Part shown: piece after piece, positions 27,947-37,372 of the stretch | Position numbering within the stretch: position 1 is the first letter of the stretch | Layout of the letters: the number at the start of each line of letters is the position of its first letter | NCBI RefSeq assembly: GCF_900167085.1 | Contig: NZ_FUXA01000008.1 | Location: 1 to 64,000 of the forward strand | DNA: 64,000 nt | Reading direction: 5' to 3' | DNA from: Eubacterium ruminantium | GTDB lineage: Bacteria > Bacillota > Clostridia > Lachnospirales > Lachnospiraceae | Made by a program: the position numbers and the translations under genes | Notes under the pieces: generated by a model | What the model was told of the DNA's origin: nothing | Seen by the model: the letters and a program-made list of their open reading frames with translations, nothing else | The model's database searches: none

Positions 27947-30724
27947 ATGAAAAAAATAGCTGATTTTCTTATCAAAAGCCGCTACGTTCTTTTGATAATA
28001 TTTATTGGTCTTGCAATAGCAAGTATATTCATGTCCAAAAAGACAAATATTAATTCTGATATGTCAAAATATCTTCCTGACTCATCTCAGATGAAAAACG
28101 GAACAACTATTTTAAAAGAAGAGTTTACAGACCTCTCAGAAGATTACAGACTCAGAGTTATGTTCGACAACCTGAAGGACGAACAAAAACTTGAGATTAA
28201 AAACGAACTTGCTACCATAGATTATGTTGATTCGGTAGTTTATGAGCCGGACAGCATTCATTACAACAAAGACAATCATACGCTTTATCTCCTTAGCTCA
28301 AAATATGATTATTCATCAAAAGAGTTTAAGCAGATGCGCAAAGCCGTAATGACCAAATTCTCAGGATATGATATCCATTGCCAGAATGAGAATCAGGAAA
28401 ATGATGCCCTTCCGGGACATATCATCGCCGGTGCAGTTATAATCCTCATGATAATCCTTTTCATCATGAGTAATTCCTGGATTGAACCTTTCCTCTTCAT
28501 CACTTCGATCGGTCTTTCTATCCTGATCAATATGGGAACAAATATGTTCCTTCCGAGTGTATCGAAGACAACTCATTCCATCGCATCAATCCTTCAGCTG
28601 GTTCTTGCCATGGACTACTCTATCATTCTTTCTAACAGATATCGTCAGGAAAGAAAAAAGGTTCATCCGGAAGAGAATTCAGGTTCAGCAGTTGCCGGCA
28701 ATGCTCCTTCAAATGACATTGAAGCCATGAGAAATGCAATAGCATCAGCCATCCCTTCTGTATGTAGTTCTTCAATCACTACTATAGTCGGACTTTTAGC
28801 TTTATGCTTTATGAACTTCAAGATCGGTGCTGACCTTGGTATCGTTCTTGCAAAGGGTGTATTCTTCAGTCTTTTATGTGTATTTACTGTTCTTCCGGGT
28901 CTCATGACACTTTTTGATAAGCTTATCCAGAAGACAGCTAAAAAGTCACCATTCATTCCAATGGGTGGTCTTGCCAAAGCAGAATATAAGGCTCGTATAA
29001 TTTTCGGCTGCCTTTTCCTTGTTATCTTCGGCATTGTATTTGTAGCAAAGGACAAGGCCGGAATCTCTTACGGAAACCCAGCAACAAAACATGTTATAAA
29101 TGATGTATTTCCGAAGGAAAACCGTTTCATCGTTCTTTATGACAATAATGATGAATCACGCATGCCTGAATTTATCAAAGAATTTACAGAAGATGAAAAT
29201 GTTGCAGCAGTAAACTGTTTTGCAACAACCCTCGGCGCAAAAATGAATAGTCAGGAAATGTATCAGTATATTGATAACATGCTTGGCGGTGCAGATTCTT
29301 CAAACCTTCTCGGAGGTTTTACACTTGATGAATCAATAATCAAATTCATTTATTATGACCGCTTCTCAGACAGAGAGGGTGAGAAAATGACTCTTGAGGA
29401 GTTCGTCGGATTTGTCAACGCATTTATAACAAATAATCCGATGGCCTCTGAATTTATAGATGAAGCTTCAATGACACAGTTGAATCAGTATAGCGCTTTA
29501 TGCAGTAAAGATGCTATAAATACACAAAGAAACGCTGATGAACTTTCACAGCTTTTTGGTATTGATAAAAGCGCTTTATCGGCACTCATGTCATATACAG
29601 GAAAATCAACCCTCAGTATAAATGAACTTTTAGCTGCTATAAAGGATCCGACCGTTTCAACAGTTATCTCAGCTTCCGGATCTCTTACAAATGAAGATAT
29701 AAATGCTATCGCATTTTATGATAATCTTGTCAGCAGCATAATGAATGATAAGAGTTATACAGCTAAGGAAATGGCTACAATGATAGCTCTCATTCAGGAT
29801 AAGGCAAATGGCGAAAGCTCAACAAAAGTTCCAAAGGCTGATGAAACAACAGAAGGTTATATCAGACTTGTTTATGAGTATTATTTCTCATCAGTAAATT
29901 ATGATGATTCATGGACAATGGACATAGAAGAGTTATTCAACCATATTATGGAATCGGAAACCTTCAGCCAGCTTCTTGATGAAGAAAGCAAAAAGGGACT
30001 TCAGATGGTTTCAATGGGACTTTCAGCAGGAAAAGGAAAGCTTGTAGGAAAATCACATTCAATATGCGCTCTTACTACTTACCTTACCGACGGACATCCT
30101 GATTCAATGGAATTCGCCAAAAAACTTGAAAGCTTCTGTGATGATAATTTTGAAAAAGATTATTATCTCATCGGTAACACACCTATGTCATATGAAATGT
30201 CAAAGACATTCAAAGATGAATTAAATAAGATCACTCTTATTACAGCTTTGGCTATTTTCATCGTTGTCCTTGTAACATTCAGATCTCTGGTAATACCTGC
30301 GATACTTGTGCTTCTTATCCAGTGTTCCGTATATATTACAATGGTTGTTATGAACCTTTTCGGAATGGATATGCACTATCTCGCATTACTTATAGTACAG
30401 AGTCTGCTTATGGGTGCAACCATTGATTATGCTATTGTATTTACGAATTTCTATATCGAAAAGAGAGCTGACCGAGGCGTCAAAGATGCTCTTAAGAGTG
30501 CTTACCAGGCATCAATAAGAACTATTCTTACATCAGGTCTTATCATGATCTTCATTACCTGGATACTCGGTTATGTATTTGCAGATCCATCAATCGGTCA
30601 GATCTGCCACATCATCTCTATTGGTGTTACATGCGCTCTTGTTATGATACTTTGCTTCCTTCCGGGAATGCTTGCAGTATGTGATAGATTTGTTGTAAAG
30701 AAGACAGCATATCCTTCCAAATAA
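27947..30724 (+). CDS. MMPL/RND family membrane exporter
   Basis: A 925-residue transporter with the MMPL layout: one N-terminal membrane helix (residues 12-28), a large external loop, five helices around residues 160-320, a second external loop (to about 755) and five more helices to the C-terminus. LAMDYSIILSNRYRQERKK and LLMGATIDYAIVFTNFYIEK are the paired conserved motifs carrying Asp-Tyr in helices 4 and 10. Substrate may be a lipid or amphiphile. The ATG has no good ribosome site; GAGGCAG lies about 13 bp upstream. It follows the ApbA-like gene by 64 bp. Confidence 0.9.
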   Translation: MKKIADFLIKSRYVLLIIFIGLAIASIFMSKKTNINSDMSKYLPDSSQMKNGTTILKEEFTDLSEDYRLRVMFDNLKDEQKLEIKNELATIDYVDSVVYEPDSIHYNKDNHTLYLLSSKYDYSSKEFKQMRKAVMTKFSGYDIHCQNENQENDALPGHIIAGAVIILMIILFIMSNSWIEPFLFITSIGLSILINMGTNMFLPSVSKTTHSIASILQLVLAMDYSIILSNRYRQERKKVHPEENSGSAVAGNAPSNDIEAMRNAIASAIPSVCSSSITTIVGLLALCFMNFKIGADLGIVLAKGVFFSLLCVFTVLPGLMTLFDKLIQKTAKKSPFIPMGGLAKAEYKARIIFGCLFLVIFGIVFVAKDKAGISYGNPATKHVINDVFPKENRFIVLYDNNDESRMPEFIKEFTEDENVAAVNCFATTLGAKMNSQEMYQYIDNMLGGADSSNLLGGFTLDESIIKFIYYDRFSDREGEKMTLEEFVGFVNAFITNNPMASEFIDEASMTQLNQYSALCSKDAINTQRNADELSQLFGIDKSALSALMSYTGKSTLSINELLAAIKDPTVSTVISASGSLTNEDINAIAFYDNLVSSIMNDKSYTAKEMATMIALIQDKANGESSTKVPKADETTEGYIRLVYEYYFSSVNYDDSWTMDIEELFNHIMESETFSQLLDEESKKGLQMVSMGLSAGKGKLVGKSHSICALTTYLTDGHPDSMEFAKKLESFCDDNFEKDYYLIGNTPMSYEMSKTFKDELNKITLITALAIFIVVLVTFRSLVIPAILVLLIQCSVYITMVVMNLFGMDMHYLALLIVQSLLMGATIDYAIVFTNFYIEKRADRGVKDALKSAYQASIRTILTSGLIMIFITWILGYVFADPSIGQICHIISIGVTCALVMILCFLPGMLAVCDRFVVKKTAYPSK

Positions 30725-30838
30725 ATTGATTAGTATAAAATGTCGTTATTTATTAAAAATATTGATATATAAAAATACTGTTATATAAATGATATTATAT
30801 AAATGATGTTATACAAAACATATTATATAAACAGTGTA

Positions 30839-30897
30839 AAAAACCCTGCTTTAAAATGTATTCACAATATGTGATACAGATTAAAGCAGGGTTTTTA
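30839..30897. terminator. Bidirectional terminator between MMPL and ABC-F genes
   Basis: AAAAACCCTGCTTTA pairs with TAAAGCAGGGTTTTT across a 28-nt partly paired loop; A-run on the left and T-run on the right suit both strands. The 30725-30838 stretch before it holds a short duplication (TATATAAATGAT twice) and nothing else. Confidence 0.88.
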
Positions 30898-30958
30898 TTT
30901 GTAATCTTATTTATAATTATATTCGTAGTCTTATTCCGGATCAATTCCCGGGATTTAT

Positions 30959-32518
30959 TTATAACTTAGTTGTCCACTTAGAACAATCCATAACATCAGT
31001 AGCAAGTCCTTCATAAAAATCAGGCTCATGACAAACCATGATTATGCTTCCCTTATACTCTTTAAGTGCCCTTTTAAGTTCATCCTTGGCATCAACATCA
31101 AGATGGTTAGTAGGCTCGTCGAGTACAAGAAGATTGGATTCTTTATTGATCAGTTTGCAGAGGCGCACTTTTGCCTGCTCACCTCCGGAAAGAACCTTAC
31201 ATTTACTCTCTATATGCTTGGTTGTAAGTCCGCACTTAGCAAGAGCAGACCGAACTTCATACTGATTAAATCCCGGAAATTCATTCCATATTTCCTGAAG
31301 ACATGTTGTATCAATATCCGGCGACATTTCCTGTTCGAAATATCCTATCTCAAGATAATCTCCTCTTGTAGTTGTTCCGGAAATCGGTTTAATAAGTCCA
31401 AGCAGACTCTTCAGAAGAGTTGACTTTCCGATTCCGTTTGAACCTGTAAGAACTATCTTATCATTTCTTTCCATTCTGAAATTAATAGGTTTTGAAAGCG
31501 GTTCATCATAACCGATAACAAGATCATTTGTCTCAAAGATTACCTTTCCTGAAGTACGTGCTTCTTTGAAATGGAACTCAGGCTTTGGTTTATCATAAAC
31601 CTTCTCGATGATTTCCATATTATCAAGCTTTTTCTGTCTGGACATAGCCATATTTCTTGTAGCTACACGGGCTTTATTTCTTGCTACAAAATCCTTTAAT
31701 TCAGCTATCTCCTGCTGCTGACGGTTATATGCTGCTTCAGCCTGCGCCTTCTTCATAGCATATACTTCCTGGAACTTGTCATAGTCGCCTACATATCTCT
31801 CAAGCTTATGAGTATTTCCGTCCATATGATAAATGATATTTATTACTGAATTTAAAAATGGAATATCATGAGATATAAGTATAAATGCGTTTTCATATTC
31901 CTGAAGATATCTTGTAAGCCATGTTATATGTTCGGCATCAAGATAGTTTGTAGGCTCGTCAAGAAGGAGAATGTCAGGCTTCTCAAGAAGGAGTTTTCCG
32001 AGAAGTATCTTGGTTCTCTGTCCTCCCGAAAGTTCTGTAACATCCCTGTCAAGACCAAGGTCAAGAAGCCCGAGAGCTCTTGCGACTTCTTCTACTTTAG
32101 AATCGATAAGATAAAAATCATGATTCGTAAGAAGCTCCTGTATAGTTCCGACTTCTTCCATGAGGTCATTCATTTCATCCTCGCCGGCTTCGCCCATTTT
32201 CATATAGATTTCATTCATTCTTTCTTCCATAGCAAAAAGAGGCTTGAATGCACTGGATAAAACGTCTCTGACTGTCATTCCTTTTTCAAGTACAGCATGC
32301 TGATCAAGGTATCCTGCTTTGACATTTTTAGACCACTCGATCTTTCCTTCATCCGGCATAAGCTTTCCTGTTATGATATTCATGAAGGTTGATTTACCTT
32401 CACCGTTTGCGCCGATAAGTCCGATATGTTCACCCTTAAGGAGTCTGAAAGATACGTCATCAAATATCGCTCTGTCACCAAATCCATGTGTAAGATGTTC
32501 AACATTTAAAATACTCAT
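30959..32518 (-). CDS. ABC-F family ATPase
   Basis: A 519-residue protein with two ABC ATPase domains and no membrane segments. Walker A motifs are GANGEGKST and GSNGIGKST; signatures are LSGGQRTK and LSGGEQAK; Walker B are LLLDEPTNYLD and LVLDEPTNHLD. The linker between the domains is basic and helical (FVARNKARVATRNMAMSRQKK), as in YbiT-type translation factors acting at the ribosomal E site. Resistance-type ABC-Fs cannot be excluded, but the length and motifs fit a housekeeping member. Its upstream region carries a hairpin. Confidence 0.9.
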   Translation of the reverse strand: MSILNVEHLTHGFGDRAIFDDVSFRLLKGEHIGLIGANGEGKSTFMNIITGKLMPDEGKIEWSKNVKAGYLDQHAVLEKGMTVRDVLSSAFKPLFAMEERMNEIYMKMGEAGEDEMNDLMEEVGTIQELLTNHDFYLIDSKVEEVARALGLLDLGLDRDVTELSGGQRTKILLGKLLLEKPDILLLDEPTNYLDAEHITWLTRYLQEYENAFILISHDIPFLNSVINIIYHMDGNTHKLERYVGDYDKFQEVYAMKKAQAEAAYNRQQQEIAELKDFVARNKARVATRNMAMSRQKKLDNMEIIEKVYDKPKPEFHFKEARTSGKVIFETNDLVIGYDEPLSKPINFRMERNDKIVLTGSNGIGKSTLLKSLLGLIKPISGTTTRGDYLEIGYFEQEMSPDIDTTCLQEIWNEFPGFNQYEVRSALAKCGLTTKHIESKCKVLSGGEQAKVRLCKLINKESNLLVLDEPTNHLDVDAKDELKRALKEYKGSIIMVCHEPDFYEGLATDVMDCSKWTTKL

Positions 32519-32591
32519 TCTTATTCTCTCTATTCTTTCTCTTGATATATTATTATAAAATGATTTCTTATATACTCCGGCTATTTTATCA

Positions 32592-32610
32592 TGCTACTCC
32601 CGTAGTAGCA
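32592..32610 (-). promoter_or_regulatory. Inverted repeat upstream of the ABC-F gene
   Basis: TGCTACT and AGTAGCA flank CCCGT, giving a 7-bp inverted repeat 74 bp before the ABC-F start. It could be an operator or a leader hairpin; no T-run follows on the minus strand. Confidence 0.4.
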
Positions 32611-32672
32611 AATCATTATTCTTATCATTTTGATCATTGTTTGAAATTATTGTGAATAACTCGCCGGATGAT

Positions 32673-32702
32673 TTGACTATGCCAAAATTACGTGCTTATA
32701 AT
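32673..32702 (+). promoter_or_regulatory. Promoter of the hypothetical membrane-anchored protein gene
   Basis: TTGACT (32673-32678) and TATAAT (32697-32702) are 18 bp apart. The predicted start is 8-10 bp before a perfect inverted repeat. Confidence 0.7.
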
Positions 32703-32717
32703 ATTTTTGAAGGTTAT

Positions 32718-32741
32718 AAGTGAAATGTTCATTTCACTTTT
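32718..32741 (+). promoter_or_regulatory. Terminator-like hairpin in a 5' leader
   Basis: AAGTGAAATG and CATTTCACTT are perfect inverted arms around TT, and the right arm runs into TTTTTT. It lies just after a consensus promoter and 40 bp before the gene it leads into, with no gene upstream on this strand. It may be an attenuator or an operator. Confidence 0.5.
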
Positions 32742-32781
32742 TTAGTAACTATTGGTTTATTAATATTTATATGAGGGAATT

Positions 32782-33423
32782 ATGATTAGATTTTTAAAGA
32801 AACACAGCTTCGGCATTGTGCTCCTGATTCTTGTCGGTGTCGCTATCTATCTCTATATTGATACACATGGGCGTCGCCGGGCGATAGCCGGAATTGGAGA
32901 CCCTGTTCAAAAAGAAGCTTCCGGAACCGCATCTTTCAAAATATCCAATTATACTGTAAACGTGGAATATCTTTATTCATATGATATTTCCGGTCTCGTC
33001 GTCAGCGCCTGCGATTATACTTCCAACAAACATTCAGGCAAATTTATGCCTGTAGATATAGGTCTCGCATGGGGAAAAGTCGCAGAGTATAATCTTGATG
33101 TCGATTTCAAATGGGAACAGCGTAACCGCTGCCTTATTTTTACATTAACAGATGAGGTCCTCAAAAAATTAGATGAAAATTATGTTATCACCCACTGTTC
33201 CAACAATCATCTTATTACTCCTACAAAAGCACTGAAAAAGAAGGCTAGAAAGATTAAAAAAGGTGATCATGTCAGAATCCGGGGCTACCTTGTTACTTAT
33301 AGCGCTGTCAGCACTGATGGTACTACGATAAACGGTTCGAGCAGTACAGTTCGAGATGATACAAGCGCAGACGGAACTGCTTGTGAAATTATCTATGTTA
33401 CAGATATCAGCTGGGTCAAATAG
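32782..33423 (+). CDS. Hypothetical membrane-anchored extracytoplasmic protein
   Basis: A 213-residue protein with one N-terminal membrane helix (SFGIVLLILVGVAIYLYI, residues 9-26) and an extracellular domain of mixed strands. I do not recognise the family. Notable stretches are NVEYLYSYDISGLVVSACDY and ITHCSNNHLITPTKALKKKA, and a region KGDHVRIRGYLVTY that resembles small beta-barrel modules in sugar or peptide-binding proteins. It is monocistronic, between a promoter with a leader hairpin and a terminator. Confidence 0.7.
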   Translation: MIRFLKKHSFGIVLLILVGVAIYLYIDTHGRRRAIAGIGDPVQKEASGTASFKISNYTVNVEYLYSYDISGLVVSACDYTSNKHSGKFMPVDIGLAWGKVAEYNLDVDFKWEQRNRCLIFTLTDEVLKKLDENYVITHCSNNHLITPTKALKKKARKIKKGDHVRIRGYLVTYSAVSTDGTTINGSSSTVRDDTSADGTACEIIYVTDISWVK

Positions 33424-33479
33424 TGTATAGTCTCCGGAATAACCCGACTAAGCATATATCGTTATATTTCAAAAAGAAA

Positions 33480-33540
33480 AATCCATAAAGGTACTACTTG
33501 AATTTATATGATTCAAATAGCACTTTTATGGATTATTTTT
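33480..33540. terminator. Bidirectional terminator
   Basis: AATCCATAAAGGT...CTACTTGAAT pairs with ATTCAA...ACTTTTATGGATT, with A-rich sequence on the left and ATTTTTATTT on the right. It separates the hypothetical gene (plus) from trpB (minus). Confidence 0.85.
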
Positions 33541-33589
33541 ATTTGCTGAACCTAAAACCGTTTTTCGTATTGCTGCGAAATTCAGCTAT

Positions 33590-34963
33590 TTACAGATTTA
33601 CTTCCGGAAGAGTACTGAAGCTCTTTTCAAGCTCTTCGTCTGTCGGAATATAATCGTTCATTTCTTTATCATTATATTTTCCGTAAGCTACCATGTCGAA
33701 ATAACCTGTTCCTGTAAGACCGAATACGATAGTCTTCTCTTCACCTGTTTCTCTACACTTAATAGCTTCATCAATTGCAACTCTTATAGCATGGCTTGAT
33801 TCAGGAGCAGGAAGAATACCTTCAACGCGTGCAAACTGTGTAGCTGCTTCAAATACTGCAGTCTGCTCAACGCTTCTTGCTTCCATATATCCATCATGAT
33901 AAAGCTGTGAAAGAATTGGACTCATACCATGATATCTAAGTCCACCTGCATGATTTGCCGAAGGAATAAAGTTGCTTCCTAAAGTATACATCTTCGCAAG
34001 AGGGCAAACCTTACCTGTATCACAGAAGTCATAAGCAAATTTTCCTCTTGTAAGACTTGGACAAGATGCCGGCTCAACAGCGATGATCTGATACTGATTT
34101 TCGCCACGAAGCATCTCACCGATAAATGGAGATACAAGACCACCGAGATTAGATCCGCCACCTGCGCAGCCAATGATCATATCAGGTTTGATGTTGTACT
34201 TTTCAAGTGCAGCCTTAGTCTCAAGACCGATAACTGTCTGATGAAGAAGTACCTGATTAAGTACGCTTCCGAGTACATATTTGTATCCATCAAGCTTTGT
34301 CTCAGCCTCTACAGCTTCTGAGATTGCACATCCAAGGCTTCCTGTTGTTCCCGGATGCTCAGCAAGAATTCTTCTACCTACTTCTGTTGTATCACTTGGT
34401 GAAGGAGTAACTGTCGCACCATATGTACGCATAACTTCTCTTCTGAAAGGCTTCTGCTCATATGAAACCTTAACCATGTAAACTTTACAATCCAGGCCAA
34501 GATAAGCACAAGCCATAGAAAGAGCTGTTCCCCATTGACCTGCACCTGTTTCTGTTGTTACACCTTTAAGGCCCTGCTTCTTAGCATAATATGCCTGAGC
34601 AATAGCGGAATTAAGCTTGTGGCTGCCGCTTGTATTATTTCCTTCAAATTTATAGTAAATCTTTGCAGGAGTCTGAAGTTTTTCCTCAAGACAGTATGCA
34701 CGTACAAGAGGAGATGGTCTGTACATCTTATAGAAATTGATGATTTCTTCAGGAATCGGAATATATGCTGTATCATCATCAAGCTCCTGCTGAATAAGTT
34801 CATCACAGAATACTCCGGCAAGTTCTTCAGCTGTCATAGGCTTAAGAGTTCCCGGATTAAGCAGTGGAGCCGGTTTATTCTTCATATCAGCTCTCACGTT
34901 ATACCACATCTTTGGTAATTCATCTTCTTCAAGGTAAATTTTATAAGGAATCTTTTTTTCCAC
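33590..34963 (-). CDS. trpB: Tryptophan synthase beta-like enzyme, TrpB2 type
   Basis: A 457-residue PLP enzyme. The PLP lysine is Lys116 in NTSGSHKLNSA; the phosphate-binding loop is GCAGGGSNLGG; ETGAGQWGTALS is the substrate-binding segment. The longer N-terminus (MWYNVRADMKNKPAPLLNPG) marks the TrpB2 subgroup, which can work without TrpA and condenses indole with serine. No other trp gene is nearby, so salvage of indole is plausible but not shown. GGAGGT precedes the ATG. Confidence 0.92.
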   Translation of the reverse strand: MEKKIPYKIYLEEDELPKMWYNVRADMKNKPAPLLNPGTLKPMTAEELAGVFCDELIQQELDDDTAYIPIPEEIINFYKMYRPSPLVRAYCLEEKLQTPAKIYYKFEGNNTSGSHKLNSAIAQAYYAKKQGLKGVTTETGAGQWGTALSMACAYLGLDCKVYMVKVSYEQKPFRREVMRTYGATVTPSPSDTTEVGRRILAEHPGTTGSLGCAISEAVEAETKLDGYKYVLGSVLNQVLLHQTVIGLETKAALEKYNIKPDMIIGCAGGGSNLGGLVSPFIGEMLRGENQYQIIAVEPASCPSLTRGKFAYDFCDTGKVCPLAKMYTLGSNFIPSANHAGGLRYHGMSPILSQLYHDGYMEARSVEQTAVFEAATQFARVEGILPAPESSHAIRVAIDEAIKCRETGEEKTIVFGLTGTGYFDMVAYGKYNDKEMNDYIPTDEELEKSFSTLPEVNL

Positions 34964-35029
34964 TTCATTAACCTCCGGATATTTTAATCTTAAATACGCT
35001 CAAAATGCTTATTTTTTCAAGCAATATTT

Positions 35030-35058
35030 ATCTTACAACATATGCAAAGAAGTGTCAA
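35030..35058 (-). promoter_or_regulatory. Promoter of trpB
   Basis: On the minus strand TTGACA (35058-35053) and TAAGAT (35035-35030) are 17 bp apart, 67 bp upstream of the start codon. No leader peptide or T-box-like structure was recognised. Confidence 0.7.
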
Positions 35059-35236
35059 AAAAATTGATAAAAACCCAAAATTATGATAAAATAATGATGG
35101 GTTTATATATTTTTTTGTTTTATGGGGAAACAATTTTTTCATACGATTCGATTTGATTTTTTGTAAGTTATTTACGCAGTTAACCGGATGATATAGCATG
35201 TTCGATCGATATTGATTAAGTTGTATTGGAGGGGCA

Positions 35237-37372
35237 ATGAACTTTATTAAATGGATTCGCTATGAGCTTGGACTATATAAAAATACAGATTATGAAAAAC
35301 AGTATCTATATGAAACCAATTTCAAAACAGCAATCTACATGACATTCATCATCATCTGCCTTGAAATCTGGATGATTATCAGATATGTAAATAAACGTCC
35401 GGGGAGAACATTCCTGGAATATTTTGATGGGGAGACCAATTATCTTATACTTCTTTCCGCATCTCTTATCATCTTGCTTTTTGCTACAAGATATCTCCAC
35501 GATTACAAACGATTTATAACAGGTATCATTACCTCTTTGATCATTCTGGCACTTGATATATCGATGATAGTCAGGGCTTGTTATGTCACAAGTCCGAAGG
35601 ACATACTTCATTTACTGAAAAGTATTAATTATCAGCTGATGCTGCTCGTCCTTACCCTCGGCTATCTTATATATGAAATCTTATATAAAAACTTCAGTAA
35701 AAAACTAAGTGCCAAATATGGTCAGATCCTAAGTGTTATATTTTCCATCATATGTCTCTGCTTCGGAGTTTCTACTTCAATATATGATATTAAAAACGAA
35801 AGACAGATATTATGTTTTGTAACAATGGTTCTTTACGTAGTCTGCCTGCTTATCTGGAAACCATTTATATCAATCCTCATAACAACTACTGTATTTATAT
35901 GGTTTTATGAGAAATGGCTTCCTATTCTTCAGAGTAATACATCGCCATACAGTAAAAATATATTAGAAGGCAATAAGATTAATTATTTTACACTTTGGAT
36001 AAGCCTGACTCTGATCAGCATGAGCATTTATCAGCAGCGACTTGCGGAAGCTAAGAAAGATGAAAAATTAATGCGTGTTAATGCTCTCCTGAAACAGCAG
36101 TCCATCGAGGATGACCTTACCGGTATCAGCAATATCAAGCATTTCGTTAAAGAATCCAAAAAGGTTATGTTTAAGGATGCCACGGATCTCATCTACCTTT
36201 TTATAAATATTGAGAACTTCAAGAATTATAACGATCAGTTCGGATATCAGTCAGGAAATAATTTTCTCATTTATATTGCTCACTCTCTTGAAGATATCTT
36301 CCCGGACGGAATTGTGGCAAGATGGTCGGATGATCATTTTGTTGTTCTTACAAAAAGAACCGGTCTTGACGAACGGTTAAATAAACTTAATGACAAGGTT
36401 TCAAGCAACAGTAATCGCGAGATTTATCTTGCTCTTAAAGTCGGAGCATACACACCTCTCGATACTCTCATGGATCCTAGAATGGCTGTAGATAAAGCAA
36501 GATTTGCCTGCGGTCTTATTAAGGATGTCATCGGCGTTCATTTCAAGGAATATGATGAACAGGTAAATAATGAATTTCACAGACATCAGTACATCGTCAA
36601 TAATATAGATAAAGCTATCGAAAATGAATATATCAAGGTTTATTACCAGCCTGTAGTATGGTCCAGCGATCATACACTCTGCAGCTGCGAAGCTCTTGCA
36701 AGATGGATCGATCCGGAATACGGATTCCTTTCGCCGGGAGATTTCATCCCACTTCTTGAGGAATATAAGCAGATTCATAAACTCGATAAATATATATGGG
36801 AAACCGTTTGCAAAGATATGGCTTATGCCAAAAGTCTTGGACTTAAGCCGATTCCGGTATCCCTTAATTTCTCACGCCTTGATTTTGAACTTATAAATGT
36901 TGAGGAGACTCTTATGTCCCTCACAGAAAAATATAAAATACCTAAGAAAAATATTCATGTTGAGATTACAGAAAGTGCGCTTGCGGAAAATACCACTGCC
37001 ATCCAGTCCTCCGCAGATGCTCTCGCAAAAGCCGGCTTCGTGATCTGGCTTGATGACTTCGGTTCAGGATATTCTTCTCTTAATGTTCTGAAGGATTTCT
37101 CCTTAGACCTTATCAAGATCGACATGAAATTCCTTTCGGGATTTGAGAATAATGATAAATCCAAGATCATTCTTAAAAATATAGTGGCTCTTGCCAAGAA
37201 TCTGAATATGCATACCATTACAGAAGGCGTGGAAACAAAAGAAGAAGCAACCTTCCTTCACGAGATCGGATGTGACCGTCTCCAGGGTTACTTCTTCGGA
37301 AAACCTATGCCAATAAATGACATAATCAAAAATATTCAACTTAAAAAACTTGTTATAAGAAAGCTCTCTTAA
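35237..37372 (+). CDS. Membrane EAL-domain c-di-GMP phosphodiesterase with degenerate GGDEF
   Basis: A 711-residue protein with about eight N-terminal hydrophobic segments (residues 30-275), a GGDEF-like domain (starting DDLTGISNIKHF near 292) and a C-terminal EAL domain (about 460-705). The GGDEF motif is replaced by WSDDHF near 363-368, so cyclase activity is not expected; such domains can bind GTP to tune EAL activity. EAL residues are intact: Glu485 in CEALARW, NFSR, VEITES, LDDFGSGYSSL and ITEGVE. GGAGGGG precedes the start. It presumably counters the cyclase encoded at 4509-7919. Confidence 0.92.
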   Translation: MNFIKWIRYELGLYKNTDYEKQYLYETNFKTAIYMTFIIICLEIWMIIRYVNKRPGRTFLEYFDGETNYLILLSASLIILLFATRYLHDYKRFITGIITSLIILALDISMIVRACYVTSPKDILHLLKSINYQLMLLVLTLGYLIYEILYKNFSKKLSAKYGQILSVIFSIICLCFGVSTSIYDIKNERQILCFVTMVLYVVCLLIWKPFISILITTTVFIWFYEKWLPILQSNTSPYSKNILEGNKINYFTLWISLTLISMSIYQQRLAEAKKDEKLMRVNALLKQQSIEDDLTGISNIKHFVKESKKVMFKDATDLIYLFINIENFKNYNDQFGYQSGNNFLIYIAHSLEDIFPDGIVARWSDDHFVVLTKRTGLDERLNKLNDKVSSNSNREIYLALKVGAYTPLDTLMDPRMAVDKARFACGLIKDVIGVHFKEYDEQVNNEFHRHQYIVNNIDKAIENEYIKVYYQPVVWSSDHTLCSCEALARWIDPEYGFLSPGDFIPLLEEYKQIHKLDKYIWETVCKDMAYAKSLGLKPIPVSLNFSRLDFELINVEETLMSLTEKYKIPKKNIHVEITESALAENTTAIQSSADALAKAGFVIWLDDFGSGYSSLNVLKDFSLDLIKIDMKFLSGFENNDKSKIILKNIVALAKNLNMHTITEGVETKEEATFLHEIGCDRLQGYFFGKPMPINDIIKNIQLKKLVIRKLS

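Noticed and set aside
30959-32518. Antibiotic resistance ABC-F protein
   Set aside because: Short linker, YbiT-like length and no resistance-gene context; a housekeeping translation factor is more probable.
33590-35236. T-box or trp leader upstream of trpB
   Set aside because: Only a plain promoter was found; no T-box conserved sequence, specifier stem or Trp-rich leader peptide could be seen.
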